The notes under the pieces were generated by a model that did not search any database, was not told the origin of the DNA, and worked only from the letters and a program-made list of their open reading frames with translations. The translations under genes were made by a program, and so were the position numbers. From Pseudoneobacillus sp042683745 (lineage in GTDB: Bacteria > Bacillota > Bacilli > Bacillales > Cytobacillaceae): a DNA stretch of 64,000 nt. Positions 26,967-35,064 of this stretch are shown here, piece after piece. The stretch lies in contig NZ_JBHUJX010000007.1 in the NCBI RefSeq assembly GCF_042683745.1, positions 62,001 through 126,000 of the forward strand, in the 5' to 3' direction. Positions within the stretch are counted from its first letter, which is position 1. Every line of letters starts with the position of its first letter.

Positions 26967-27566
26967 CTACTTTAATATTAATTTTTCTTCAAAAATTTTC
27001 TCTGTTTGTACATATATCAATTGAAATTGTGGTAATAGCTCATATTGAATAATATCTGCAATTAGTATTGAATCTTTGACTTCTAGTGCTTCAAGTAAAT
27101 TAGGAAGTTCGATCTCAAATCTTGCTGCATTTTTAATAAATTCATCCCAACCCAAAATATTGTGTTCTGTTTTATCAATACTTTTTATAGTTTGATAAAT
27201 CCAATCTACTCCTTCCAATAGTTGATTTAAACTTAACCAACTTTGATTAGAGGGTGTTTGATAAAAATCATTTATTAGTATTTTCACTTCAGGAATAGCT
27301 CGATTCAAATAAGTGTTTAGCGAAACCAATAAGCTACCTACAAACTCTTTAATTGAGCAAACAATTATTTTTATTTCGTTAATGTTAGTAATGTTATCCC
27401 AAATATAATCTTCAAATTTTTCATATATTTCTTGTCCATTTATAACAAAATGACTGAGGTGTAATTTTTCACCATCAAGTATATGGGAAACCAATTCAAT
27501 TAATTCCTGAGCACCTTTTTCACTATTTTCATAGGTATAGCTTTTATCTAATATAGTTAGAATCAT
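26967..27566 (-). CDS. hypothetical helical protein at head of Maf operon
   Basis: About 199 residues, not recognised. Predicted mostly helical and acidic (ENSEKGAQELIELVSHILDG, WDEFIKNAARFEIELPNLLEAL), cytoplasmic, without signal peptide or membrane segment. The open frame reaches 27584, but the ATG at 27566 has GGAGGG correctly spaced and is preferred. It is the first gene behind the sigma-D promoter at 27597-27623 and is followed 8 bp later by the PseB-like gene. A role in flagellar glycosylation or as a chaperone for Maf is only a guess from position. Confidence 0.7.
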   Translation of the reverse strand: MILTILDKSYTYENSEKGAQELIELVSHILDGEKLHLSHFVINGQEIYEKFEDYIWDNITNINEIKIIVCSIKEFVGSLLVSLNTYLNRAIPEVKILINDFYQTPSNQSWLSLNQLLEGVDWIYQTIKSIDKTEHNILGWDEFIKNAARFEIELPNLLEALEVKDSILIADIIQYELLPQFQLIYVQTEKIFEEKLILK

Positions 27567-27596
27567 AATATATCCCTCCGTCATTTCTTATTTATA

Positions 27597-27623
27597 TTAT
27601 CGACATAACTCAACAATAGTTTA
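27597..27623 (-). promoter_or_regulatory. sigma-D (motility) promoter of the PseB/Maf operon
   Basis: Minus strand TAAA (27620-27623), exactly 15 bp, then GTCGATAA (27597-27604). The B. subtilis SigD consensus is TAAA-N15-GCCGATAA, so 11 of 12 positions match. It lies about 30 bp upstream of the first start codon. Confidence 0.75.
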
Positions 27624-27724
27624 CATCAAACGACTAGGTAGTATATGGGTTTCTAAGTATTAAGAATTATTTAAATCAATTAACAAATATATCCTATTTC
27701 AATTTGAACATTGAATTACTCTCT

Positions 27725-27990
27725 TTATTTTTTCACTATTTTGAGGTTCCTAGCGGGATTCACCACATTCACCTTAACGTAATTCCATTAGGCAGATACG
27801 GTATCATAATCCTAGTCTTAGTTTCTCATACTTCATAATTGTCTATTCTCCCCTACTACTTCGAGTAGCTAAGGTACCATCACTGCTAACTTCTAACTAT
27901 TCAACTTCTATTGTTAGTTGGGTTACCACGTGTACCCAGAAAGTAATCTGATCCCCCATTTAAGATTTCAGTATTTTCCTTTATCTGTCT
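27725..27990. other. unexplained non-coding stretch between Maf operon and hag
   Basis: The 690-bp gap between 27567 and 28257 holds a less AT-rich block at about 27725-27990, unlike the flanks, without a sustained reading frame. On the minus strand it contains short complementary segments (GCTACTCGAAGTAGT, CACGTGGTAACC). Short stretches faintly recall the 3' part of group II intron RNAs, but no reverse-transcriptase frame or domain V is visible. It may be a decayed mobile element. Apart from the sigma-D promoter and the hag terminator, nothing else is recognisable in the gap. Confidence 0.3.
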
Positions 27991-28220
27991 GTTTTAATTA
28001 ATATATAAGCTTTTGGGAATAAAAATTGTTTTGAATTGTAAAATCATCAATTGTATTTAGCCTAGTATGAAGTTCGTATTTCTGAGGATCGAGGTTTTGC
28101 GCCTCCTCTCATTCCAATTTTGCTTCATCACAGACACTCTTGTATATGTCTCAGTTATTTCTATCTTTAAAATCTTGAACTTGCTTCCTTTAGATTTACC
28201 CATATATGGAATAAAAATAG

Positions 28221-28246
28221 AAAAACCCCAACATTTCGCTGAGGTT
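28221..28246 (-). terminator. hag transcription terminator
   Basis: Minus strand AACCTCA pairs with TGGGGTT (one G-T pair) around a 9-nt loop, followed by TTTTTCTATTTTT. It lies 12 bp after the hag stop codon. Confidence 0.75.
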
Positions 28247-28257
28247 CTTTCAATTAA

Positions 28258-29376
28258 TTATTGAAGTAATTGTAAAACTGATTGTGGACGTTGGTTTGCT
28301 TGAGCAAGCATTGCTTGAGATGCTTGAGAAAGGATGTTGTTCTTAGTGAAGTCCATCATTTCTTTAGCCATGTCTACGTCACGTACACGAGACTCAGCAG
28401 CTTGTAGGTTCTCAGAAGAGTTACCTAAGTTACTGATTGTGTGTTCTAAACGATTTTGGAATGCCCCAAGTTTAGAACGCTCTGCAGATACTTGGTTGAT
28501 TGCTGCATCGATAACAGAAATAGCTGCAGTAGCTTTTTCATGGTTACGGATGTCTAGTGCAACAACTTTTGCACCTGTAGCATTACCTGCATCTGTTAAA
28601 ACGTTTGCTGAGCCAGAAGCAAACTTCGCATTATCTGATTTAGCAACTAATTCAGCACTAATTGTTGTACCGTTTTCTGTAAGTACACCAGTGCCAGTTG
28701 TAGAACCACCGCTTGCTGTATAATAAGTTTCACTTGCAGAAGCTGTCCATGCATTTGTTCTACCAGTAACAGTTGTTACATCACCAATACCTGCATCTCC
28801 ACCAGAATTAGAAGAAGCTACTCCTAATGCTTCTGCACGCATATCAAATATATCAATTGTAAAGTTTTGGCTTGAGTTTGCTCCAACTTGCATGTGCAAA
28901 CCGTTCCCACTAGTAGTATTACCAGCAGTTGCAACACGGCTACCAGCATCTAAAGATTGAGAACCATTAAGTAGTTTCTTTTGGTTGAACTCAGTATTGT
29001 TACCAATACGGTTGATTTCAGAAGTTAATTGGTTTAACTCTTTTTGAAGCTCGTTACGATCTTGATCTGTGTTTGTATCGTTCGCAGATTGAGTAGCAAG
29101 CTCACGCATACGTTGAAGGATTGAATGTGTTTCGTTTAATGCACCTTCAGCTGTTTGGATTAAAGAAATAGCGTCTTGGGAGTTACGTTGAGCTTGGTTT
29201 AAGCCACGTACTTGTCCACGCATTTTTTCAGAGATTGCTAGACCCGCAGCATCGTCACCAGCACGGTTAATACGTAATCCAGAAGATAATTTCTCCATAG
29301 ATTTTGCTGAACTAGCTTGGTTTGCACCTAGTTGGCGATATGAGTTCATCGCTTGTAAGTTATGATTGATAATCAT
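28258..29376 (-). CDS. hag: flagellin (major, Hag)
   Basis: Filament subunit, 372 residues from the chosen start. Conserved N-terminal D0/D1 (MIINHNLQAMNSYR, SSGLRINRAGDDAAGLAISE, LIQTAEGALNETHSILQRMR) and C-terminal D1/D0 (SKLGAFQNRLEHTISNLGNS, ILSQASQAMLAQANQRPQSV). A Ser/Thr/Asn/Gly-rich variable region (about 160-275) is the expected site of O-glycosylation by Maf. The frame is open to 29415, but ATG 29376 sits 7 bp behind a perfect AAGGAGG. Expressed from a sigma-D promoter with a CsrA-binding leader. Longer than B. subtilis Hag (304 residues as I recall), owing to the central region. Confidence 0.97.
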   Translation of the reverse strand: MIINHNLQAMNSYRQLGANQASSAKSMEKLSSGLRINRAGDDAAGLAISEKMRGQVRGLNQAQRNSQDAISLIQTAEGALNETHSILQRMRELATQSANDTNTDQDRNELQKELNQLTSEINRIGNNTEFNQKKLLNGSQSLDAGSRVATAGNTTSGNGLHMQVGANSSQNFTIDIFDMRAEALGVASSNSGGDAGIGDVTTVTGRTNAWTASASETYYTASGGSTTGTGVLTENGTTISAELVAKSDNAKFASGSANVLTDAGNATGAKVVALDIRNHEKATAAISVIDAAINQVSAERSKLGAFQNRLEHTISNLGNSSENLQAAESRVRDVDMAKEMMDFTKNNILSQASQAMLAQANQRPQSVLQLLQ

Positions 29377-29384
29377 TTTTATTT

Positions 29385-29419
29385 CCTCCTTGAAATTGGT
29401 TTGTTCCACATCCATGTGG
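29385..29419 (-). promoter_or_regulatory. CsrA-binding leader of hag
   Basis: The hag mRNA leader contains CCACATGGATGTGG (29406-29419): a 5-bp stem presenting GGA in the loop, matching the CsrA consensus ACA-GGAUGU. A second GGA lies in the AAGGAGG ribosome site (29385-29391), 14 nt downstream. This two-site layout is that of the known B. subtilis hag-CsrA-FliW circuit. Confidence 0.8.
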
Positions 29420-29437
29420 TTTTTTATAATTAAGTAA

Positions 29438-29465
29438 CCTACTTTAGTCGGCCGCCTAAAGTAGG
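29438..29465 (-). promoter_or_regulatory. 10-bp hairpin near 5' end of hag leader
   Basis: Perfect arms CCTACTTTAG and CTAAAGTAGG around an 8-nt GC-rich loop, beginning about 13 nt after the predicted start site. It has no T-run on the hag strand, so it is more likely an mRNA-stabilising element than a terminator. Confidence 0.55.
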
Positions 29466-29483
29466 TACTACCTTACATTTTTA

Positions 29484-29510
29484 ATATCGGCATGCTTTTG
29501 GAGTTGTTTA
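29484..29510 (-). promoter_or_regulatory. sigma-D promoter of hag
   Basis: Minus strand TAAA (29507-29510), 15 bp, GCCGATAT (29484-29491), an almost perfect SigD consensus located about 110 bp upstream of the hag start and just after csrA. Confidence 0.9.
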
Positions 29511-29532
29511 GTAGTTTTTCTACAAAAAGTTT

Positions 29533-29760
29533 TTATTTTTTTAATTGATTTGAGAATTGCTTTAGTAGGTCTATTGGTGTATTGGTTGCTTTGTTGTTTT
29601 CTTCTTGAATAGCTAGATAAATTTCTTTGCGATGGATTTCGATATTCTTTGGTGCTTCGATGCCGATTTTGATTTGTTCACCTTCTACGGCAAGGATTTT
29701 AATTTCGATGTTGTCGCCGATTTGAATGGCTTGGTTTAATTTGCGAGTTAATACGAGCAT
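29533..29760 (-). CDS. csrA: carbon storage regulator / translational repressor CsrA
   Basis: A 75-residue RNA-binding dimer that blocks hag translation by binding its leader. The canonical start MLVLTRKLNQAIQIGDNIEI and the RNA-contacting IGIEAPKNIEIHRKEIY are intact. The start follows fliW by 3 bp, preserving the fliW-csrA pair whose products antagonise each other. The regulated hag leader lies just downstream. Confidence 0.95.
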   Translation of the reverse strand: MLVLTRKLNQAIQIGDNIEIKILAVEGEQIKIGIEAPKNIEIHRKEIYLAIQEENNKATNTPIDLLKQFSNQLKK

Positions 29761-29763
29761 CCT

Positions 29764-30222
29764 TTACCCCTCCTTACCTACAGAGGTTAAAGTGCTTGTT
29801 AAAAGATGCTTTGTTCGATATGGTGAATCGCTTAAGATGACTTGTTTGCCTAGTTTATTCGCATCATTGATGACGATTGGGCCTTGTAGGTTTGCGGTTG
29901 TGTTTTGGAATGGTTCTTGGATAGTTAGGATGGTAAAGATGACGATATCTTCTTGATTTTCAATTTCAAGTGATTCGATGACTTGGTCAGTAAGTTTGAC
30001 TGAGTAAGCTTTGAAAAAGTCAAATGGACTAACAATGACGAATGCGAGACTTGGTGTTTGGACTGATTGCATAATTAAGAATGGACCTTCATCTGCGAAT
30101 GGAAGGATAAAAAATTGCTGTTCGTCAAGGAAGCTTGGGATGCCTTGGTGAAAATGGATGATTTTTGATTCATCGATTTGAACTTCACCGTGGTATTTCG
30201 TTTGGATTTTCATTTCGTTCAC
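29764..30222 (-). CDS. fliW: flagellar assembly factor FliW
   Basis: A 152-residue protein that binds flagellin and CsrA, releasing CsrA repression when cytoplasmic flagellin is high. Family features include the opening KYHGEVQIDESKIIHFHQGI, PSFLDEQQFFILP and the NLQGPIVINDANKLGKQVIL segment (about 110-130). It directly precedes csrA with coupled translation (3-bp spacing). Confidence 0.93.
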   Translation of the reverse strand: MNEMKIQTKYHGEVQIDESKIIHFHQGIPSFLDEQQFFILPFADEGPFLIMQSVQTPSLAFVIVSPFDFFKAYSVKLTDQVIESLEIENQEDIVIFTILTIQEPFQNTTANLQGPIVINDANKLGKQVILSDSPYRTKHLLTSTLTSVGKEG

Positions 30223-30231
30223 CGTTTTCTG

Positions 30232-30813
30232 TTATATTTTTTGATCAACAAATGTTCCGATTGCTTTTATATGTATGGATGCTTTTTGCTTTAAATAGAT
30301 TTGGAGGTCTCCTGGATTGAATTTAATAATAGGATCATGAGTTTTAACGTCTACTTTAAGGTTTTCAGTATTTACTTTTATTTTTATCTCAGATGGTTGA
30401 TAGTGAAATTTTATGCTGTTAGCTGATTTAGGCATGTTTCCAAAATCGATTTCTGCTGGAGGTGTTTCACTTTCTTGCTTTGCTATTTGTGGAATGACGG
30501 TTTCTCTTTGATGTTCGATACTCATTAACTTATTTCCTTCACTTACCTCTTCAGCAATGTTTTGACTTATTTTCCGCTTTGATCTTGCTACCCATTCTTC
30601 TATGTTTCGAAAAGCGGTTTTTAGGTTTGCATCTGCAAACGCTTCTGTTTGGTCGATTTCTAATTTACTATTTGAGGTGTACATTTCCACTTCTGGCTGT
30701 GGTTGATTCATTTTCACTTCAGCCATTGGTTGTTTGATTTCAATTTTCGTTCTATGTTGGGTTAGTCCTAAAATGGCGTTGGTATTTGTAATTTCTAGAC
30801 GAGGAAGCTGCAT
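30232..30813 (-). CDS. yviE: YviE family protein (DUF6470)
   Basis: A 193-residue protein of unknown function conserved in this position between flgL and fliW in Bacillus. It begins MQLPRLEITNTNAILGL, typical of the family, and has repeated short beta segments (EIKQPMAEVKM, QPEVEMYTSN). No signal peptide, no membrane segment. The flgL terminator lies upstream, so it may rely on read-through or an unseen promoter. A flagellar link rests on synteny only. Confidence 0.82.
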   Translation of the reverse strand: MQLPRLEITNTNAILGLTQHRTKIEIKQPMAEVKMNQPQPEVEMYTSNSKLEIDQTEAFADANLKTAFRNIEEWVARSKRKISQNIAEEVSEGNKLMSIEHQRETVIPQIAKQESETPPAEIDFGNMPKSANSIKFHYQPSEIKIKVNTENLKVDVKTHDPIIKFNPGDLQIYLKQKASIHIKAIGTFVDQKI

Positions 30814-30883
30814 GCTTTCACTCCCCTTCGTTTTAATCTTTATCTCTATTTTAACGAAGTAAATCCTTTATTCAAACTTCTTT

Positions 30884-30914
30884 AGAAAAAAGCTATCCCA
30901 TATTGGAATAGCTT
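30884..30914 (-). terminator. terminator after flgL
   Basis: Minus strand AAGCTATTCC pairs with GGATAGCTT (one bulge), followed by TTTTT; the stem overlaps the flgL stop codon. It separates the flgM-N-K-L operon from yviE-fliW-csrA. Confidence 0.75.
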
Positions 30915-32067
30915 AACGTAAAAAGTCCATTAATGTTGGCTGGATGATTCTTGCACCCATTGCTAGAGCAGCACGATGAATACTTTCTTGAACTGTTAGG
31001 TCGATAATGGCTTTTTCAAAGTCGATATCTTCATTATCGGAAACGGTTTTTTTCGCGACAACCTCTTGGTGAAGAAGTCGGTTTTGAACCATCTCTGTTC
31101 GATTCACTTGGGCCCCAAGCTCTGCTCTTGTTGCTACTACATTATTCATCATACCATCAAGGGAATCTAATGCTTTTGAAATATCTTCCCCTCTTGTTGT
31201 TGGATTATTTAGCATTTTTTTGATCGATTCAATTCCGCTAAATAAATCATTCGAAAAAGCATCCTGTGCTCTAATGTTTATCGGAATCGTAACACCTTTC
31301 ATGACTTCAATTTCAACGTTTTCAGTGTTGGTAGAAACGGCTGTATTTTTAGAAAGTACTAAGTCTGCGCTACTTATTGTTTCTTTAACTGTCGCTTCTT
31401 GTCCATCTTGATATTTAAGCTTTTCTTTATACTCGTGATTAATAGCGCCTGTACTAAGATCAATTGAAATTGTATTACCAGTATTAGTCTTAAATGTTGT
31501 TCCACTATTATATTTATACGTTTCCCCTTGATAACTAATGACGTAGTCGCTAGGAATGGAAGTGGCCGGTGTTGTTTTTAAACCGTCAACAAATTTTGTG
31601 AAATCCATATTCATCTGGTTTGCGTTTATAGGAGCATTGGATGTATCTGTTCCATTAAAAATATAATTGTCCCCAACTTTTGAATTAGCAAGTGCAACTA
31701 AATGTTCTTGTAATCGATCAATCTCTTTGGAAATATTTTGACGCGCATTCGCATCGTAACTATCATTTGATGCTTGAACAGTTAGCTCCCTGATCCGCTG
31801 AATCACTTGTCCAGCTTCATCAAGAGCAGAGTCCGAATTGTCCATCCAGCTAAAGCCTTCATTTAGGTTACGCTTAAATTGTTCAACCTCAACAACTTGG
31901 CTACGGAAACGCATCCCCTTCATAGCGATAACAGGATCATCAGAAGGCTTTGTAATTTTTTTACCTGAATTAATTTGATCTTGAAGTGAACCTAATCGGT
32001 TGTAATTTTGACTAATATATTTCAAATTGCTATTTGATAGCATCGATTGCGTTACTCGCATATTCAC
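30913..32067 (-). CDS. flgL: flagellar hook-associated protein 3 (FlgL)
   Basis: Junction protein between hook and filament, exported by the flagellar T3SS. 384 residues with flagellin-like ends: MRVTQSMLSNSNLKYISQNYNRLGSL at the start, IRELTVQASNDSYD (about 88), and a C-terminal helical part (VATRAELGAQVNRTEMVQNRL). It is longer than B. subtilis FlgL (about 298 residues) through extra residues in the central, surface-exposed part (about 130-290). Last gene of the flgM-flgN-flgK-flgL operon, 9 bp after flgK. Confidence 0.94.
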   Translation of the reverse strand: MNMRVTQSMLSNSNLKYISQNYNRLGSLQDQINSGKKITKPSDDPVIAMKGMRFRSQVVEVEQFKRNLNEGFSWMDNSDSALDEAGQVIQRIRELTVQASNDSYDANARQNISKEIDRLQEHLVALANSKVGDNYIFNGTDTSNAPINANQMNMDFTKFVDGLKTTPATSIPSDYVISYQGETYKYNSGTTFKTNTGNTISIDLSTGAINHEYKEKLKYQDGQEATVKETISSADLVLSKNTAVSTNTENVEIEVMKGVTIPINIRAQDAFSNDLFSGIESIKKMLNNPTTRGEDISKALDSLDGMMNNVVATRAELGAQVNRTEMVQNRLLHQEVVAKKTVSDNEDIDFEKAIIDLTVQESIHRAALAMGARIIQPTLMDFLR

Positions 32068-32076
32068 TCACCTACC

Positions 32077-34116
32077 TTATCTGCCTACTAAACCCATACC
32101 ATTAATAATTTTATCTAACATCTCATCAACCAAGGTGATATTTCGAGCTGCAGCATTGTAGGCATGCTGAAATTTAATCATATTGGTCATTTCTTCATCT
32201 AGTGAAACGCTACTAATAGACATTCTTCGTTGTTCAACAGAATCCCTTAACACACCTGCCGTATTTTCCATACGATTGGACTCAGAGGCACTGTCTCCTA
32301 ATCTACCAATCATTCCTTGATAGAAGGTTTGGATGCTCGTTAAATTTCCGCCATAGCTTAAGACAGCATCTTTTACATTGGCTAGTTTTAGGGCGTTTGA
32401 ACCGTTTCCAATGAAGGCTTCATCACTGGACTTAACACCTTCTGCTTTAAAAGAAGTAGTCCATGTATCACCAGCTGTTTTAGTAGAAACATTAGAAATA
32501 TCTATTTTAACGCCGAATTTTTCGATAACTTTGTCAGTCGATGATGGGAAGTTTTCAAACGTTCCTGCAGTTGCTGGATACGTTCCCAATACCGTTCCGT
32601 CCTCTTTCTTAGCAATCATTTGGTATTGCCAATTACCACTATCAAACTTCACATTCATCTCAATCGTCTTTGCATCTTTCCATGCTAACGGAGCCTCCGT
32701 AGATTTATATATTCCTGTGAAAATAGGATTCCCTACAGTTGAGGTTTGAACTTGATTTGGTACACGTGAAAAGGTTCCTGCTAGAACATTTCCTTCCGCT
32801 GCGGCAGCTATATTTTGTACATCTTTAATAATAGCGTCGTCTACTTTTATTTTTCCCGCGATACCTTTAAAGCTTGTCTCAGTGGCTCCATTTAGATCAA
32901 AGAAATTTTTGTCATCTTGAGCACCATTTCGAATTTCATTTAAACTCCAACCCGCTTTGTGGACTTCGTTAAAATGGTTAGCAAACGTAAAAACCATTTG
33001 ATCTAATTCCGCTAACATATCATTATAGGTACCTTTTGTTTCTCCGCCTGCTTTATAGCCGTAGCCTTCGATAAAGCCTTTTAATCGACCGTTTGTGTTA
33101 AAAGCTGCGAAATCATTTAGTACATAAATTGGATCCTTCGTATCAGAATCTCCAAGTTCTATTTGGTCCGCCTCTGTATCAGTTGCGATGCCAACAAAGC
33201 CACTTTTATTCGTTTCTAATTCAAAAAATTTAATCTTTTCAACAGGGCTATCCTGGTCTGTACGATTTTCGTATTGAATGTGAATTCCATATGCCGTTCC
33301 ACCGTTTAGTTTGGAATCAATGAGTTTAATAGGTTTTCCGGTAGAATCTTTTAATACATCCCCTTGTGGAGTTGTTAAAGAGATATCAAGTAACCCTTCT
33401 GCATTGGCAGAAGCCATCCCACCACTCGGTTTTCTATCAACTTTTATATTAACTAATGAAGATAACTCATCTACTAATCGATCTCGTTCATCATACAAAT
33501 CATTCGGCAAATATCCATGGGGTTCAATCGAAGCAACCTGTTGATTCACCTGATTGATTTGTCGTAAAAGCGAGTTAACTCTTTGCCCAGTGACATCTAT
33601 TTCTTTGCGATAATCCTTTTGAATCGCCTTCAATGAGTCGTACGTATAGTTAAATGTATTTGCTAGTGAAATCCCACGTTCACGAACAACACGTCTTGCT
33701 CCATCATTCTGCGGTTGTACCGCTAAGTCTTGTAAAGAGTTCCAAAACTCGTCCAAAGAATGAGCTAACCCAGTGTCAGAAGGTTCGTTCATGATCCCTT
33801 CCATTTGGGATAGCATTTCTGATTTTGCCTGCCAGTAACCTAATTTACTGCTTTCTGTCTGAAATTGCATATCAACAAAATTATCACGTATTCTTTGAAT
33901 GTCAGAAGCCATTACCCCTGTACCCATTTGTCCAGGAATTTGTGGGCGATTCATAGAGGCAGCAGGATATGGCGTCGTTTGCGTGAAATTCACCCGTTGT
34001 CTTGTGTATCCTGGTGTATTTGCATTAGCGAGGTTATGCCCTGTTGTATATAATGCTGATTGCTGGGCCATCATCCCTCGTCTAGCTACTTCTAAACCAT
34101 GAAAAGTAGAAATCAT
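32077..34116 (-). CDS. flgK: flagellar hook-associated protein 1 (FlgK)
   Basis: Hook-filament junction protein, 679 residues. The N-terminus STFHGLEVARRGMMAQQSAL and TTGHNLANANTPGYTRQRV are the conserved flagellar rod/hook motif; the C-terminus (EEMTNMIKFQHAYNAAARNI) is the HAP1 signature. It is considerably longer than B. subtilis FlgK (about 507 residues), with the additional sequence in the variable D2/D3 region (about 230-600). Secreted by the flagellar export apparatus with FlgN as chaperone, encoded 15 bp upstream. Confidence 0.94.
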   Translation of the reverse strand: MISTFHGLEVARRGMMAQQSALYTTGHNLANANTPGYTRQRVNFTQTTPYPAASMNRPQIPGQMGTGVMASDIQRIRDNFVDMQFQTESSKLGYWQAKSEMLSQMEGIMNEPSDTGLAHSLDEFWNSLQDLAVQPQNDGARRVVRERGISLANTFNYTYDSLKAIQKDYRKEIDVTGQRVNSLLRQINQVNQQVASIEPHGYLPNDLYDERDRLVDELSSLVNIKVDRKPSGGMASANAEGLLDISLTTPQGDVLKDSTGKPIKLIDSKLNGGTAYGIHIQYENRTDQDSPVEKIKFFELETNKSGFVGIATDTEADQIELGDSDTKDPIYVLNDFAAFNTNGRLKGFIEGYGYKAGGETKGTYNDMLAELDQMVFTFANHFNEVHKAGWSLNEIRNGAQDDKNFFDLNGATETSFKGIAGKIKVDDAIIKDVQNIAAAAEGNVLAGTFSRVPNQVQTSTVGNPIFTGIYKSTEAPLAWKDAKTIEMNVKFDSGNWQYQMIAKKEDGTVLGTYPATAGTFENFPSSTDKVIEKFGVKIDISNVSTKTAGDTWTTSFKAEGVKSSDEAFIGNGSNALKLANVKDAVLSYGGNLTSIQTFYQGMIGRLGDSASESNRMENTAGVLRDSVEQRRMSISSVSLDEEMTNMIKFQHAYNAAARNITLVDEMLDKIINGMGLVGR

Positions 34117-34131
34117 TCTTTTATACCTCCG

Positions 34132-34617
34132 TTATGCCTTTGAGTCAAAAATAGAGCGACCCTTTTGTTCCAGCGGTCGTTCATTTGGGTCGTAATTAAA
34201 GGAATCTGTATCAGGAATTAATATATCTAATGAAGCATTAACAAATTGTAAGGATTGCTCTAATAATTGCTGATTGACTTTATTTTGTTCATTAACCAAA
34301 TTGATTTGTTGTGTTAATTCGTTCTTTAAACTAATTAACACAGCTTTTTCATCTGCATCAGCTAGTTCAATGAGTGTATTTAAGTTGTATTGATCATATA
34401 TTTTGTTATCGGTTTGAAGATGCTTAATCAATTCTTGTATTTCTGCTTCTGTTTTTTTGATTGCTTGAACATGCTTACTTTCTTCTTTTAACAAAGACTG
34501 TAAAGCTACTATTTCACCCTTAATGACTATATCCGTTTTATTCTTAGCAAGTTGGTGTAAACTTTTATGCAAGCGAATCATTTCATCTAATGCTTGAATT
34601 AAAGGTTCTGTAGACAA
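34132..34617 (-). CDS. flgN: FlgN-like flagellar export chaperone (YvyG)
   Basis: A 161-residue helical coiled-coil protein between flgM and flgK, the position of B. subtilis flgN (yvyG). The sequence (MIRLHKSLHQLAKNKTDIV, LLKEESKHVQAIKKTEAEI) fits the FlgN family, which keeps FlgK and FlgL export-competent. It lies 11 bp after flgM and 15 bp before flgK. Confidence 0.85.
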   Translation of the reverse strand: MSTEPLIQALDEMIRLHKSLHQLAKNKTDIVIKGEIVALQSLLKEESKHVQAIKKTEAEIQELIKHLQTDNKIYDQYNLNTLIELADADEKAVLISLKNELTQQINLVNEQNKVNQQLLEQSLQFVNASLDILIPDTDSFNYDPNERPLEQKGRSIFDSKA

Positions 34618-34628
34618 TCGAAACCCTC

Positions 34629-34901
34629 CTAGATCAATTCACTCCAATAGGAATACATCTTTTTAGCAACCTCTTTAGCATTAATCTCATATTCACCAGA
34701 GTTAACCTTTTGCCTTAATGCTTCGATTTTTTCTTGACGCTCTACATCGAAATCTCCCATTTTTTGAAGTTCAAGTGCTTCAGTAGAAATTTCAATCTTA
34801 TCTTTACGAACTGCTTTCTCTGTCTTTTCCATTTTTTCCATTTGTTTATTGTAAGGATTGACATTTAGCCGACCTATATGATTAATCTTCACGTTATTCA
34901 C
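34629..34901 (-). CDS. flgM: anti-sigma-D factor FlgM
   Basis: A 90-residue anti-sigma factor that holds SigD inactive until hook completion. The N-terminus MNNVKINHIGRLNVNPY and the C-terminal helix region VDVERQEKIEALRQKVNSG-like (about 52-72), ending in AKKMYSYWSEL, are typical. It heads the flgM-N-K-L operon behind its own sigma-D promoter, giving negative feedback. Confidence 0.92.
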   Translation of the reverse strand: MNNVKINHIGRLNVNPYNKQMEKMEKTEKAVRKDKIEISTEALELQKMGDFDVERQEKIEALRQKVNSGEYEINAKEVAKKMYSYWSELI

Positions 34902-34973
34902 CTCAGTATTCGATAATTATCTTTACGGATCCGAACACATTCGATCACTTAATTATCATTCTTCTTATTCTTA

Positions 34974-35000
34974 ATATCGGAAAAAAAAACGAATAGTTTA
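34974..35000 (-). promoter_or_regulatory. sigma-D promoter of flgM operon
   Basis: Minus strand TAAA (34997-35000), 15 bp, TCCGATAT (34974-34981), about 70 bp upstream of flgM. One mismatch from the SigD -10 consensus. Confidence 0.8.
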
Positions 35001-35030
35001 GGTTGAATTATGATTAAAGCTAAAATAATA

Positions 35031-35064
35031 CAAAAAGAACTACTAAATTATTCTCTAGTAGTCC
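35031..35064 (-). terminator. terminator of yaaR
   Basis: Minus strand GGACTACTA pairs with TAGTAGTTC (one G-T pair), followed by TTTTTG, immediately after the yaaR stop codon. Confidence 0.8.

Noticed and set aside
27870..27895. T-box riboswitch, suggested by TGGTACC on the minus strand
   Set aside because: No specifier stem, no full TGGNACCGCG and no aminoacyl-tRNA or amino-acid gene downstream.
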